Below are positions 16,858-26,952 of a DNA stretch of 52,112 nucleotides, piece after piece. A model generated the notes under the pieces. It saw nothing but the letters and a program-made list of their open reading frames with translations. It searched no databases and was not told the origin of the DNA. Both the position numbers and the translations under genes were made by a program. The stretch comes from Betaproteobacteria bacterium (lineage in GTDB: Bacteria > Pseudomonadota > Gammaproteobacteria > Burkholderiales > Thiobacteraceae). The DNA lies in NCBI GenBank assembly GCA_024641855.1, contig JAHECG010000006.1, positions 12,217 through 64,328 on the forward strand, in the 5' to 3' direction. Position 1 is the stretch's first letter; each line of letters begins with the position of its first letter.

Positions 16858-18231
16858 ATGCACCGAGATATGTCGATAACCGTCCTCAAAATTTGGCAAG
16901 TAATGCCCGCGTTTTTGCTGAGTATGTTGCTGACGCCACCCGTGCTGGCGCTCACGCCGGACAAAGTCGCCGAGCGGGCGTTACCCGCAATCGTGCTAAT
17001 TAAAACGGCGACTGGGCTGGGAACCGGCTTCGTGGTATCTAGCGATGGCTTGATTGCGACCAATCTGCATGTGATCGGAAATGCGCGGCAGGCCTCAGTC
17101 GAACTCAGCGATGGGCGTACGTTCAAAGATATCGAGGTCATTAACTTCGACGAAGTGCATGATCTGATAGTGCTGCGTATCGCGGCGAAGAATCTGGCAG
17201 TCTTATCGTTGGGCGACAGCGCAAAAGTAAGAGTCGGTGAGCGCGTTGTTGCGATTGGTCATCCACTGGGTCTGGGGAATACCGTATCCGATGGATTGGT
17301 AAGTGCCGTGCGCAAGATTAATCCACAACTCACAGTATTGCAGGTCTCAGCACCGATTTCGCAGGGCTCATCAGGCGGGCCAATCTTTAATGAATCGGGT
17401 GAGGTGATTGGGATATCGACGCTGATTGTGACCCAGGGCCAGAACCTCAATTTTGGGATGCCCGTAAATCAGCTTAAGGCGCTGCTGCGTACGGGTAGCG
17501 GTACGCCGCTAGCTGCGTGGAAGCCGCTTGTGAACCAAGTGCAGCGCAAGGTGCAGTCCTATGAGGTAGATCTACTGACGGGTTGTTCGCCAGAGCGTTT
17601 GAATGAAATCGCGGTTGCGATTCAGGCTGCCATTAAAGTTGGTGCACCGTTGTACAACGAGGGCAACCATGAGGCGTGTTATCGCGTTTATGCGGCAACG
17701 GCACTCGATGTGAATCGCAAATTAGCGAACTGCCAGGGGCCGAAACGCGTGTTGCTCGCAGGTGTAGAGCGCGCTGACACGCTCACGGTATGGGCGGATA
17801 AGGCTTGGGCCATGCGCGATGCTTTTGATGGCGTTCTCGATGTGATCAAACGCGCGTCGGCGTCTAATTCTAAACAATCGACAGTTGCAGGCGCCAATCC
17901 AGGCTACCTACGAAATATTCCGCACCTAGCCTTTAACCAGTTGGAAGGGTGTAGCAACGCGCATATGCAGTACATCGGCAACGCTATTGCCAGTGCTATC
18001 AATGTTGGTGCGCCACTGTATAACAAAGGCAATATCGAGGCTTGCTATCGGGTGTATGAGGGTGCGGTTCTTGATATTTCGCGCAACGCTGCAGCTTGTG
18101 TTGGCCCTAATAAAGCGCTGAATGCGGGTCTCAAGGAAGCGGCGAATCGCGGGGCTTTTATGGATAAGGCTTGGGCACTCCGCGATGCTTTCGATGGTGT
18201 ACTGGAATTACTTTCCCGAAAAAATAATTAA
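16858..18231 (+). CDS. Exported trypsin-like serine protease with duplicated C-terminal domain
   Basis: This protein of about 457 residues has a hydrophobic export signal (VMPAFLLSMLLTPPVLA) and then a DegP/HtrA-like S1C protease domain: TNLHVIG with the catalytic His, EVHDLIVLRI with the Asp, and QGSSGGPIFN with the nucleophile Ser. There is no PDZ domain. Instead two copies of a Cys-containing repeat of about 90 residues follow (around 17575-17855 and 17944-18216), sharing VGAPLYN.GN.EACYRVY and DKAWA.RDAFDGVL. The start is uncertain: frames open from 16810, and ATGs at 16858 and 16870 give sensible signal peptides. The repeat is a domain I do not recognise. Confidence 0.82.
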   Translation: MHRDMSITVLKIWQVMPAFLLSMLLTPPVLALTPDKVAERALPAIVLIKTATGLGTGFVVSSDGLIATNLHVIGNARQASVELSDGRTFKDIEVINFDEVHDLIVLRIAAKNLAVLSLGDSAKVRVGERVVAIGHPLGLGNTVSDGLVSAVRKINPQLTVLQVSAPISQGSSGGPIFNESGEVIGISTLIVTQGQNLNFGMPVNQLKALLRTGSGTPLAAWKPLVNQVQRKVQSYEVDLLTGCSPERLNEIAVAIQAAIKVGAPLYNEGNHEACYRVYAATALDVNRKLANCQGPKRVLLAGVERADTLTVWADKAWAMRDAFDGVLDVIKRASASNSKQSTVAGANPGYLRNIPHLAFNQLEGCSNAHMQYIGNAIASAINVGAPLYNKGNIEACYRVYEGAVLDISRNAAACVGPNKALNAGLKEAANRGAFMDKAWALRDAFDGVLELLSRKNN

Positions 18232-18695
18232 CCGTGTTTCAAGTAAGTGCCCATCAATTGCGTTTGCGCCAGGATATGTCCAGCCATGGATTGTTCGATT
18301 TGAGTTTTGCTGGCAGCGCTGTGCGGTAACAAAATATCCAACGCATACAATTTAAAAAAATAACGATGTTTACCGAAGGGTGGACAAGGCCCACCATAGT
18401 CGGCGCGTTGGAAGTCAGTGATACCCGCAACGGTGCCTGGCGGCAAATCGCATATAGCCTCCTCGAGATGGTTAATATTGGCGGGCAAGTTGTACAGAAT
18501 CCAGTGTACCCAGATCATGCGAGGTGCTTGTGGATCAGGGGCATCCGGGTCATCGACGATGAGCACAAAGCTACGGGTATTCGGCGGTGCGCCGGACCAC
18601 GCTAGGGGCGGAGAGATGTTGGGCCCATCGCAGGTGTAGCGCGCAGGGACTGCTCCACCATCGAGAAAAGCACTCGAAGCCAAGTGAAATCCCAT
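18228..18695 (-). CDS. YbhB/YbcL-family Raf kinase inhibitor-like (PEBP) protein
   Basis: This 155-residue protein matches bacterial phosphatidylethanolamine-binding proteins: RYTCDGPNISPPLAW, DDPDAPDPQAPRMIWVHWI and the ligand-pocket motif GPCPPFGKHRYFFKLYALD. No signal peptide is present, so it is likely cytosolic. An upstream TTG at 18743 is possible, but the ATG at 18695 begins the family-typical segment. It overlaps the end of the convergent protease gene by 4 bp. The biochemical role of bacterial members is poorly defined. Confidence 0.88.
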   Translation of the reverse strand: MGFHLASSAFLDGGAVPARYTCDGPNISPPLAWSGAPPNTRSFVLIVDDPDAPDPQAPRMIWVHWILYNLPANINHLEEAICDLPPGTVAGITDFQRADYGGPCPPFGKHRYFFKLYALDILLPHSAASKTQIEQSMAGHILAQTQLMGTYLKHG

Positions 18696-18764
18696 GCGTT
18701 GATTTCGATTTCTAGAGTGGGCGTTTCGCCTTAACCAAGCCAAAGAAAAATCCCTTTCGTTCGT

Positions 18765-19265
18765 TTAACGGAAACGCTCAGCAATTTGGTTGAGCGCTTG
18801 ACGCATATCGTCCCAGGCTTTTTCGGCGCTACCTTTTAAATCTTCCCAAGCGCCTTCAGTACGCCGACTGAGTTCATTCAACTTGGTTTGTGCGGCGTTA
18901 CGCTTTTGCGCCAAGACTTCTAATTGTTTGTCGATCTCGGTGCGCAACTCCGCTTTGCCTAAGCTGGCTTGTAATTTCAGATGATCGAATAGGGCATCCA
19001 GTTCTTGTAGTTGGGCTTCAAGTTTCTGTTCAAAAATTTGCTTCGGACTCAACTCGGTCTGGCTTGATTGCAGTAGGATTCGATCAATTTCAGCTTCAGC
19101 TGCGATCCAATCTTGAGTAGGATTGCCGCAGAAGCCTTGACTTTGTGCACGAAAATACGCCGCTTCAGCAATCATTTGATAGCGTTGCTCGCGTGTGATC
19201 GGTGTTGCCTGCGGGGATTGTGCGGTGGATTCCTGGGTGCGACTTTTGGATTTAACGGTGGCCAT
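18765..19265 (-). CDS. DUF2934-containing coiled-coil protein
   Basis: This 166-residue protein has a basic Ser/Thr-rich N-terminus, then a DUF2934-like segment (REQRYQMIAEAAYFRAQSQG and DWIAAEAEIDRIL), then about 90 residues of charged helix likely to be coiled coil (KLEAQLQELDALFDHL, AELRTEIDKQLEVLAQKRNA). GGAG lies 8 nt before the ATG at 19265; a longer frame to 19316 lacks support. No enzymatic motif is seen. Related proteins are common near stress or envelope genes, but the function is unknown. Confidence 0.75.
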   Translation of the reverse strand: MATVKSKSRTQESTAQSPQATPITREQRYQMIAEAAYFRAQSQGFCGNPTQDWIAAEAEIDRILLQSSQTELSPKQIFEQKLEAQLQELDALFDHLKLQASLGKAELRTEIDKQLEVLAQKRNAAQTKLNELSRRTEGAWEDLKGSAEKAWDDMRQALNQIAERFR

Positions 19266-19507
19266 GGCAATTTCTCCTATAGATAGGGTGTATAAGGCAG
19301 AATCTATCGCAAACAAAACAGATTGAACCTACTCTAATAATAGTTACGGATTAGAAAAAATGGGGGCTAAATGGCTGGGGTGAAGAGACCTTGCACATGG
19401 CGAAAGGAGATCGATGGCGAATTGGCCAATTTTAAAAATAGGTAATTGTCCTATAATTCCAACGTTGGCCGAGTGCGCCGCCGAGTCTCAATATCAGGAA
19501 GAGTCCC

Positions 19508-21046
19508 ATGCAAACTAAATTTGTCAGTTTTGTTGCGCTGCTTTGTTTTGCTTTAAATGCAATGGCTAATGTCGAGCGTAAGTCCTTAATTGCGTGGAAG
19601 CCGCATGACCTTGCCGCTTTCACGCAGGCAGCGAAAGAAAAAAAGTTTTTACTTTTAGATTTAGAAGCGGTGTGGTGTCATTGGTGTCATGTGATGGATG
19701 CAAAAACCTATGCGGATCCAAAAGTCGCAGCCTACATAAATCAGCACTTTATTCCACTTAAAGCCGATCATGACGCGCGTCCGGATTTAGCGGAACGTTA
19801 TCGCGACTGGGGTTGGCCTGCGACTATCGTATTGGCACCGGACGGTACTGAAATCGTTAAACGTGCTGGGTATATTGATCCGGAAAGCATGTTGCAGTTA
19901 TTGACGACGATCGTGAATGATCCTTCGGCGGAAGCGCAGCAAATCAACTTGCCGACAACATTTTCGGATGCCTTTCAACTGAGTGAAAATGTTAAAAAGA
20001 AACTCGTTGTGCGTAATGTTGAAAGTCATGACAGCAAATCGGGTGGTTTGCTGATCGACCAACGTTACGTCGACCTCGATACCATCGAATGGGATTTGCA
20101 TTTAGCCGCGCAAGGGGATAAAGCTGCGGAAAAACGCGTTCGCCGTACGCTCGATGCCGCTGTCGCGTTGATTGATCCGGAGTTCGGTGGAATCTATCAA
20201 TACTCGACTCACGCCGATTGGAAGCATCCGCATTATGAAAAGGTGATGCGTAGCCAATGGAGTAATTTGCGGGCTTACACACTGGCTGCGATGCAACTCA
20301 AGGAGCAACGCTACACGCTTGCCGCAGAAAAAATTGGGCAATATTTGCTGGCTTTCATGCAATCTAAAGAGGGTGCCTTTTACGGCACCCAAGATGCGGA
20401 TTTGACGCAGGGCGTGAAAGGCGAGGAGTACTTTGCTTTAAGCCGAGCCCAACGCTTGAAGAAAGGCTTACCGCGGATTGATAAACATCTCTACGCCAGC
20501 AGCAATGGTCAGGCGATTGAGGGTTTATTGCTGTTGCATCGCGCAACCGGCAAAGCGCTGTATTACAACAAAGCGATCGAGGCCATGGCGTGGGCGTTGA
20601 AGAATCGACGTTATGCCGATGGTGGATTTCGTCACGACCAGATTGATGTGGCTGGACCATATTTAGGCGATACGCTTTTTATGGGCCGTGCTTTGTTGCT
20701 GCTGTATCAAATCAGTGGCGACAAACAAGTGTTGGCGCAGGCCGCTAAGGCCGGGACGTTTATCAATCAGTGGTTTCGTCATCCGCAAGCGGGGTTGATT
20801 AGCGCTGTGGATAACGGCACGCCGGTAAAACCGATTCCGCAAATCGATCAAAATATCTTGGCTGCGCGTTTCGCCTTGGCGTTATATAAACAAACGGGCG
20901 ATCCAGGACATGCTAATTTGGCTAAACATATTCTGCGTTATTTGGATACACCAGAAATCGCACTACAGCGTTTGACCGAAGCCGGTATCTTGATGGCAGA
21001 TACCGAACGGCAACAGGTTTTGTCCGAAAGCGTGGCTAAACGTTAA
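19508..21046 (+). CDS. Exported DUF255 thioredoxin-like / YyaL-type protein
   Basis: This 512-residue protein has a signal peptide ([16 protein letters not shown]) and an N-terminal thioredoxin-fold domain with [16 protein letters not shown], the CHWC signature of the DUF255/YyaL family, followed by [13 protein letters not shown]. The remaining 330 residues look like an alpha/alpha-barrel ([43 protein letters not shown]). It is shorter than cytosolic YyaL proteins (about 600-700 residues) and exported, so a periplasmic redox or sugar-related role is possible. Its end overlaps the convergent prfC by 4 bp. Confidence 0.8.
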   Translation: MQTKFVSFVALLCFALNAMANVERKSLIAWKPHDLAAFTQAAKEKKFLLLDLEAVWCHWCHVMDAKTYADPKVAAYINQHFIPLKADHDARPDLAERYRDWGWPATIVLAPDGTEIVKRAGYIDPESMLQLLTTIVNDPSAEAQQINLPTTFSDAFQLSENVKKKLVVRNVESHDSKSGGLLIDQRYVDLDTIEWDLHLAAQGDKAAEKRVRRTLDAAVALIDPEFGGIYQYSTHADWKHPHYEKVMRSQWSNLRAYTLAAMQLKEQRYTLAAEKIGQYLLAFMQSKEGAFYGTQDADLTQGVKGEEYFALSRAQRLKKGLPRIDKHLYASSNGQAIEGLLLLHRATGKALYYNKAIEAMAWALKNRRYADGGFRHDQIDVAGPYLGDTLFMGRALLLLYQISGDKQVLAQAAKAGTFINQWFRHPQAGLISAVDNGTPVKPIPQIDQNILAARFALALYKQTGDPGHANLAKHILRYLDTPEIALQRLTEAGILMADTERQQVLSESVAKR

Positions 21047-22656
21047 TCGAAGCGTTGACCATGTTCGCGCGTGGCATGGAAGGTGACCGTGGGCCATTTT
21101 TCCATCACGATATTTAAGTTGTAGCGATTGGTGGCGAGATACACTGGATTGCCGTCCACATCTTGAGCAACGCGGGCATATTGCTCTTTTTCGAAATTAC
21201 GTCGCGCATTGTCGTCAGGAAAAGTCAGCCAACGCGCCGTGTAAATATCTGCCGGATCGTAAATCGCATCGACTTTATATTCTGCCGACAGTCGCGCCGC
21301 CACCACTTCAAATTGCAATTGTCCCACCGCACCTAGCAGAATTTCGCCACCCGAGGCAGATTCGAACACTTGAATCGCCCCTTCTTCACCGAGTTCGCGC
21401 AAGCCTTTTTGTAATTGCTTGGCCTTGAATGGGTCGCGCGAGCGTGCGGTGCGAAACATCTCTGGCGAAAAATACGGAATGCCTTTAAACCCCAGCGCTT
21501 CACCTTCGGTCAGGGTGTCGCCGATTTGCAACTGGCCGTGATTGTGGATGCCGATGATATCGCCGGCCACACCGTCTTCCATGTGTACGCGCTCATTCGC
21601 CATGAAGGTCAATGCATTGGCGAGTTTCATTTCGCGTTTCATGCGCATGTGTTGCACCTTCATCCCGGAGCTGTAGCGTCCGGAGCAGATGCGGAAAAAT
21701 GCGATGCGGTCGCGGTGCTTCGGATCCATATTCGCTTGGATCTTGAATACGAAACCGGTAAACGGTTTCTCTGCTGGATGCACCATCCGTGCACCACCAT
21801 CGCGCGGTTGCGGCGGCGGCGCCCAATCAACCAGGGCTTGCAATATTTCTTGTACGCCGAAGTTGTTAATACCGGAACCGAAAAATACCGGGGACTGTTT
21901 GCCAGCGAGAAACAGTTCCAGATCGAACGGCGTGCTGGCGCCTTGAATCAGTTCGACATCCTCGCGCAAGCGCTTCACATCATCCGGAAATAATTGGTCG
22001 AGCAGGGGATTGTTGATTCCATCGATCAGTTCCTGCGCGGCACCCACTTTTTCTGCACCCGGGGTAAAGCGCATCAAACGTTGATTGGCTAGGTGGTATA
22101 CCCCGCGAAAACTCTTGCCCATACCAATCGGCCAGGTGATCGGTGCGCAGTCGATCTTCAGCACGGATTCGATTTCCTCCAGTAACTCGATCGGCTCGCG
22201 CACTTCGCGATCCATCTTGTTGACGAAGGTGATGATGGGCGTGTTGCGCAAGCGACATACATCTAACAGTTTGATGGTTTGCGTTTCCACACCCTTGGCG
22301 GCGTCGATCACCATCACCGCCGCATCCACGGCGGTGAGCACACGATAGGTATCTTCGGAAAAATCTTCGTGGCCTGGGGTGTCTAGCAAATTGACGGTAT
22401 GACCGGCATAGTCGAACTGCATCACCGAGCTGGTGACGGAAATACCGCGCTGCTTCTCCACTTCCATCCAGTCGGAAGTGGCATGTCGCGCGCTTTTGCG
22501 CGCTTTGACCGTACCCGCCATCTGAATTGCGCCGCCGAACAGCAGTAGTTTTTCTGTGAGCGTGGTTTTACCCGCATCGGGATGGGAGATGATGGCAAAC
22601 GTGCGGCGGTTGGCAACGTCGCGTAACAAATCTGGGGAATAAGAACTGTCAGTCAT
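21043..22656 (-). CDS. prfC: Peptide chain release factor 3
   Basis: This 537-residue GTPase recycles RF1 and RF2 from the ribosome after peptide release. The G domain shows [13 protein letters not shown] (P-loop), [14 protein letters not shown] (G3) and FVNKMDRE (G4); the C-terminal part has the RF3-specific [15 protein letters not shown]. Length and motifs are normal. It is monocistronic and converges on the DUF255 gene. Confidence 0.97.
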   Translation of the reverse strand: MTDSSYSPDLLRDVANRRTFAIISHPDAGKTTLTEKLLLFGGAIQMAGTVKARKSARHATSDWMEVEKQRGISVTSSVMQFDYAGHTVNLLDTPGHEDFSEDTYRVLTAVDAAVMVIDAAKGVETQTIKLLDVCRLRNTPIITFVNKMDREVREPIELLEEIESVLKIDCAPITWPIGMGKSFRGVYHLANQRLMRFTPGAEKVGAAQELIDGINNPLLDQLFPDDVKRLREDVELIQGASTPFDLELFLAGKQSPVFFGSGINNFGVQEILQALVDWAPPPQPRDGGARMVHPAEKPFTGFVFKIQANMDPKHRDRIAFFRICSGRYSSGMKVQHMRMKREMKLANALTFMANERVHMEDGVAGDIIGIHNHGQLQIGDTLTEGEALGFKGIPYFSPEMFRTARSRDPFKAKQLQKGLRELGEEGAIQVFESASGGEILLGAVGQLQFEVVAARLSAEYKVDAIYDPADIYTARWLTFPDDNARRNFEKEQYARVAQDVDGNPVYLATNRYNLNIVMEKWPTVTFHATREHGQRFD

Positions 22657-22826
22657 GAATCAAAAATAACTTAAAAGTGCAGGAGACCTGGCGCCTGCAA
22701 AAAAACAAAACCGCCAACCGGGCTGCGGCGGGCGGCATAGAAGCCTCCCATGATACCAAAAAACAGCTTGGAATATTGACCCGAAGCCATCTACTATTGA
22801 AGAACGCAATCCAGGAGGGCATGACG

Positions 22827-23036
22827 ATGCGGATAATTTCCTTAATAACCCTAGCGTTAATGTTGTCAGGCTGTGGTGCTGAGCTGGTCGGTAGCGCAGC
22901 CACCGGTGCAGCTAGCAAGGCGCAGGAGCTTAAGCAGGCGCAAAAAACCAAAGATCAGGTACAGCAGCGCTTGGATGCGGCGAATCAACTGGAACAGCAG
23001 AATTTGCAAGCAGCCGAAAAAGCCACGAATCCCTAA
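22827..23036 (+). CDS. Small lipoprotein
   Basis: This 69-residue product has a short hydrophobic signal with the lipobox LMLSGC, so the mature chain should begin at that Cys and be lipid-anchored. The rest is Ala/Gln-rich and helical (KAQELKQAQKTKDQVQQRLD), resembling a small coiled coil. AGGAGG is 8 nt before ATG 22827, which is preferred over ATG 22821 at 2 nt. It stands alone, and I recognise no named family. Confidence 0.75.
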   Translation: MRIISLITLALMLSGCGAELVGSAATGAASKAQELKQAQKTKDQVQQRLDAANQLEQQNLQAAEKATNP

Positions 23037-23179
23037 GTGCCGTAAATCAGCTCGATGTGTAATGAGCGCTTTTCTGGCTAACGACTTGCGCTACACTATG
23101 TTTTGCATTTTGATTATGTACGCCCCGCCAGCAGATCTGCGGTTTCCAATTGTATTTAAAACATATTTAAGGGGGAATT

Positions 23180-24130
23180 ATGGCTAGCATGTTAGAACAA
23201 TTAAAATCCATGACCACGATCGTGGCGGACACAGGCGATATCGATGCAATTCGCGCGCGCAAACCGGTTGATGCAACAACTAACCCATCACTGTTGTATA
23301 AAGCCGTTTCTTTGCCGCAGTATGTTCCGCTCATCGCTGATGCGGTGAGCTGGGCGAAATCAAAAAGCAGTAATCCGGATCAACAAATTGTCGATGCAGC
23401 CGACAAGCTGGCGGTCAATGTCGGTATTGAAGTTTTGAAGTCGATCCCCGGTCGCATTTCGACTGAAGTCGATGCGCGATTGTCTTTCGACAAGGATGGC
23501 AGCCTTAGTAAGGCGCGCAAGCTAATCAAACTTTATAATGAAGCAGGGATACCGAATGAACGCGTGCTAATCAAAATGGCCTCCACTTGGGAGGGTATTC
23601 GCGCGGCTGAAGTCCTCGAAGGCGAGGGTATTAACTGCAACCTTACGTTGTTGTTTGGTTTTGGCCAAGCGCGTGCTTGTGCCGAGGCCGGCGCCTTTTT
23701 AATTTCACCATTTGTCGGGCGTATCATGGATTGGTATAAGGCGAAACATGGTAAAGAATATACGGCGGAAGAAGACCCCGGTGTCCTGTCGGTGCGAAAA
23801 GTGTATGGCTTCTATAAAGAGCACGGCTTTAAGACGATTGTGATGGGAGCCTCTTTTCGAAATGTCGGCGAAATTTTAGCGCTAGCCGGTTGTGATCGTT
23901 TGACGATCGCCCCTAATTTGTTGGAGGAATTGGATGCCATGCACGGGGATCTGCCACGGCGTTTGAATGGTGCCAGTAATATCATGGCGGCGCCTTCACG
24001 CATGACGGAAGCGCAGTTCCGTTTTGAATTGAATGAGGATGCGATGGCAACTGAGAAACTCTCGGAAGGGATTCGCGGGTTTGTGGTCGATCAACTTAAA
24101 TTGGAAAAGGTGCTGGCAGAAAAGATTTAA
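23180..24130 (+). CDS. tal: Transaldolase
   Basis: This 316-residue enzyme transfers a three-carbon unit between sugar phosphates in the non-oxidative pentose phosphate pathway. DATTNPSLL near the N-terminus and [17 protein letters not shown] with the Schiff-base Lys are classic for the TalB subfamily. GGGGGA lies just before the ATG. It is monocistronic and ends in a strong terminator. Confidence 0.97.
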   Translation: MASMLEQLKSMTTIVADTGDIDAIRARKPVDATTNPSLLYKAVSLPQYVPLIADAVSWAKSKSSNPDQQIVDAADKLAVNVGIEVLKSIPGRISTEVDARLSFDKDGSLSKARKLIKLYNEAGIPNERVLIKMASTWEGIRAAEVLEGEGINCNLTLLFGFGQARACAEAGAFLISPFVGRIMDWYKAKHGKEYTAEEDPGVLSVRKVYGFYKEHGFKTIVMGASFRNVGEILALAGCDRLTIAPNLLEELDAMHGDLPRRLNGASNIMAAPSRMTEAQFRFELNEDAMATEKLSEGIRGFVVDQLKLEKVLAEKI

Positions 24131-24151
24131 GCATCGGCAAGGCATTGCGGA

Positions 24152-24196
24152 AAAATAGCCCCGAATATCAGCGCAAGCTGGGTTCGGGGTTTTTTA
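24152..24196. terminator. Bidirectional terminator between tal and the histidine kinase gene
   Basis: CCCCGAA (24159-24165) pairs with TTCGGGG (24183-24189), followed by a run of T. A-rich sequence before the stem gives a T-run on the other strand, so it can serve both converging genes. Confidence 0.85.
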
Positions 24197-24221
24197 TGGG
24201 GGCGATGTAGCCCACGAGCGC

Positions 24222-26759
24222 TTAAGTCATTAATTGTCGATAAATGGTGTTTAGAAGTTCATGAATAGAGATGGGCTTCGTTAAGTAGCCATCGAAACCG
24301 GCATCAGTTCCTTTGATTAAGTCTTCTGGCATGGCGTTCGCGCTGACGGCGATAATTTTGATATTGCGCGTTGCTGGGTCAGCGCGTAGTTGGTGTAATA
24401 CTTCATAGCCACTGATGGTGGGTAGATTGATATCGAGAAGAATGATGTTCGGGAAATGCGTGCGTGCCAGTTGTAGGCCGGTCGTAGGTTCGGTTGCCGT
24501 TAGTATTCGCGCTTGCGGTAACTTTTTTAGTGCCTTCTGCATGAAACGCATATTTGCCGCATTATCTTCAATGCAGAGAATGGTGACGTCATTGAGATTT
24601 TCTATCGGGTTTTCCATGGCGGAAGGCTCGGCTAGCGATGGATCGAAACAGCTTTCCTCTGGGATTTGTGTTGCTGCGAATTCGACCCAGAATGTACTGC
24701 CAACCCCGGGGGTGCTCTCGACATCAAGTTGACCATCCATGAGCTCGACAAGGTGTTTGGTTAGCGCCAGACCGATGCCCGTGCCTTCAATATTTTTCGG
24801 GCCAAAGCGGGTAAATGGGGTAAAGAGATTCTGTAAATCATTGGGCGTTAATCCGATCCCCGTGTCGGTAATATTGATACGCACGCGGTTATTTGCGCGT
24901 TGCTCTGGTTGAATGCGCACGCTACCTTTTACTTGGTTGTATTTGATTGCGTTGGAGATGAGATTTAGTAGGACTTGATCCAGCCGATTGCGATCGGCCA
25001 TGAGGGCAAGCGGTGCTTCGGCCGGGCAGTACGTGAGCGTGATGTTGTTGCTGTTGGCAACCGTTTGGATTAAGTCTACATTGTCTTTTATTAAATGATC
25101 GACATCGATCGCTTCCATCTGAATTTCCAGTTTTCCGGCTTCGACTTTAGCAAGATCAAGAACTTCGTTAATGAGCGTTAATAAGTGTTTACCAGCCTTG
25201 TGAATATGGTCGACATTTTCTCGAGTGTCAGCGGTAATATCTTCTGAAAGCAGTAATTGGCTAAAGCCGAGAATAGCGTTTAACGGTGTGCGTAACTCAT
25301 GGCTCATGTTAGAAAGGAAATCCGACTTGGTCTTGTTTGCGCTATCGGCTTCTTTCTTGGCCTGACGCAGTTCATCTTCGATTTGAACCATGGCGCTGAC
25401 ATCCGTGCGGATGGAGATATATCGGTTGATCGCACCGTGGATGTCGAAGATTGGAACGATGGTTGAACTTACCCAGTACAGGTGGCCATCCTTGGCACGA
25501 TTGCAAATCAAGCCATGCCAGTTTTTACCACTCTCAATGGTCTGCCACATTTGTTGGAAGAACGCGCTTGAGTGGGTGCCGGAATTAATTAGGTTATGAT
25601 TTTTTCCGATTAGCTCTTGTGCTTGATACCCGCTAATTGCGAAAAACTTCTCGTTGGCAAAAATAATTTTACCCTGTGCGTCGGTCGCGCTGACGATGGC
25701 ATGCGCATCTAACGCTTGGTTGATTTGGATGAGTTCGGTCGACATGCGCTCCAAAACAGCGACGCTTGTTTCGTGCTGCGCAATTTTTTGTTGGAGTTGA
25801 GTCTGACGGCGCGCAGCCAGCCAAGCCAGGGCGTAGATAGTCGATGCGAAGATTAGCCAAATCGTAAAAGCAAGCCAATTTTTAAGGCGCCATTCGGCGT
25901 AGATGTCGTCAATGGTTTCACTTACTGCGATTACGAGGTGGCCTGAGGGCGATGGGGTGATGCCGGGTACGAAGACTGTGGATAGGGCAACAAATTTTTC
26001 TTGTCGATCCGTCGCGGTCACTAGGCGATGGGTGCTGAGTCGTAGCCCGGATTTGATGTGGGCGCTGAATGCTGCGGGTGATTGCGATAAGTCGACAAAA
26101 CGATATTGAGTCGGATCGGGAACCCGCGAGAGGATTATGCCGCTCGCGTGAGCGAGCAGCAGGGTTTGATGCGGGGCACGCATCGACTCCAATAAAGTAT
26201 CAAAATAATGCAGATCAATACTGACTTGGGCGACAAAGCGTAGTCGCCCGGCAGAATCGGTTTTCGCCTTGTGAAAAATGATGATCGGTACGCCGGTCAA
26301 TTTGGAGACGAGGGGTTTCTCGATGACCAGAACATTATTCAATGGTTTATTCTTGGCTAGTTGAATATAGCTTTCGCTCGATCGATCCCGACCTATGAGT
26401 TCACGACGGTTGGCGCAACGATTGATGCCTTGGGCATCAATGACGGAAAAGGCGCGCAATTCAGGATAGAGGCTAGCGAAATGATCCAATAGTATTGGGT
26501 CGCAATGGCCGTCGCGTAGTGTTCCGGCGATGATTTCGTCTAGCGCGAGATTGATGCCGCGGATGAGGCCGCCGATGTGCGTATCGGCTAAGCGCGCTTG
26601 GGTGCTGAGGTGTGCGCGCTCCTCGGCGTCTTGAATTTGATACTGATTCCAACGTTGGAAAATGATGGTTAGGCCAAGCAAAAGAACCATCGCAAATGCC
26701 AACAACCAAATTGTTTGGGTCTTTTGACTGAAAATTTTGACCGGCACACGTAGATTCAA
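24222..26759 (-). CDS. Membrane hybrid sensor histidine kinase (PDC-like sensor, PAS, HisKA, HATPase, REC)
   Basis: This 845-residue kinase has TM helices near residues 12-34 and 290-312, enclosing a periplasmic sensor of the PDC/dCache type (VIDAQGINRCANRRELIG). A PAS domain (about 360-470), a dimerisation helix with SHELRTPLNA, an ATPase with LLNLISNAIKYN, DTGIGL and GTGIGLAL, and a C-terminal receiver with IEDNAAN, LLDINLP and LTKP follow. The signal and downstream partner are unknown; there is no DNA-binding regulator beside it. No ATG fits the beginning; a TTG at 26759 or GTG at 26747 is used. Confidence 0.92.
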   Translation of the reverse strand: MNLRVPVKIFSQKTQTIWLLAFAMVLLLGLTIIFQRWNQYQIQDAEERAHLSTQARLADTHIGGLIRGINLALDEIIAGTLRDGHCDPILLDHFASLYPELRAFSVIDAQGINRCANRRELIGRDRSSESYIQLAKNKPLNNVLVIEKPLVSKLTGVPIIIFHKAKTDSAGRLRFVAQVSIDLHYFDTLLESMRAPHQTLLLAHASGIILSRVPDPTQYRFVDLSQSPAAFSAHIKSGLRLSTHRLVTATDRQEKFVALSTVFVPGITPSPSGHLVIAVSETIDDIYAEWRLKNWLAFTIWLIFASTIYALAWLAARRQTQLQQKIAQHETSVAVLERMSTELIQINQALDAHAIVSATDAQGKIIFANEKFFAISGYQAQELIGKNHNLINSGTHSSAFFQQMWQTIESGKNWHGLICNRAKDGHLYWVSSTIVPIFDIHGAINRYISIRTDVSAMVQIEDELRQAKKEADSANKTKSDFLSNMSHELRTPLNAILGFSQLLLSEDITADTRENVDHIHKAGKHLLTLINEVLDLAKVEAGKLEIQMEAIDVDHLIKDNVDLIQTVANSNNITLTYCPAEAPLALMADRNRLDQVLLNLISNAIKYNQVKGSVRIQPEQRANNRVRINITDTGIGLTPNDLQNLFTPFTRFGPKNIEGTGIGLALTKHLVELMDGQLDVESTPGVGSTFWVEFAATQIPEESCFDPSLAEPSAMENPIENLNDVTILCIEDNAANMRFMQKALKKLPQARILTATEPTTGLQLARTHFPNIILLDINLPTISGYEVLHQLRADPATRNIKIIAVSANAMPEDLIKGTDAGFDGYLTKPISIHELLNTIYRQLMT

Positions 26760-26952
26760 TGCACTTTACTCTCTGGGCTATCGAGTGGCGGCGGGAATGC
26801 CGCTATTGTTTTTTAGGGTGCAGCCCTCAAATCTTAAACCATAACTGCTTTATGGGTATAGCGCTATTTCACTTTAAGACGAGATTTTTATTAGAACGGG
26901 TTTAGCGCCAGCGCACCTTGTTGAAATGAAGCCACAGGCGGTTGAGTATATG

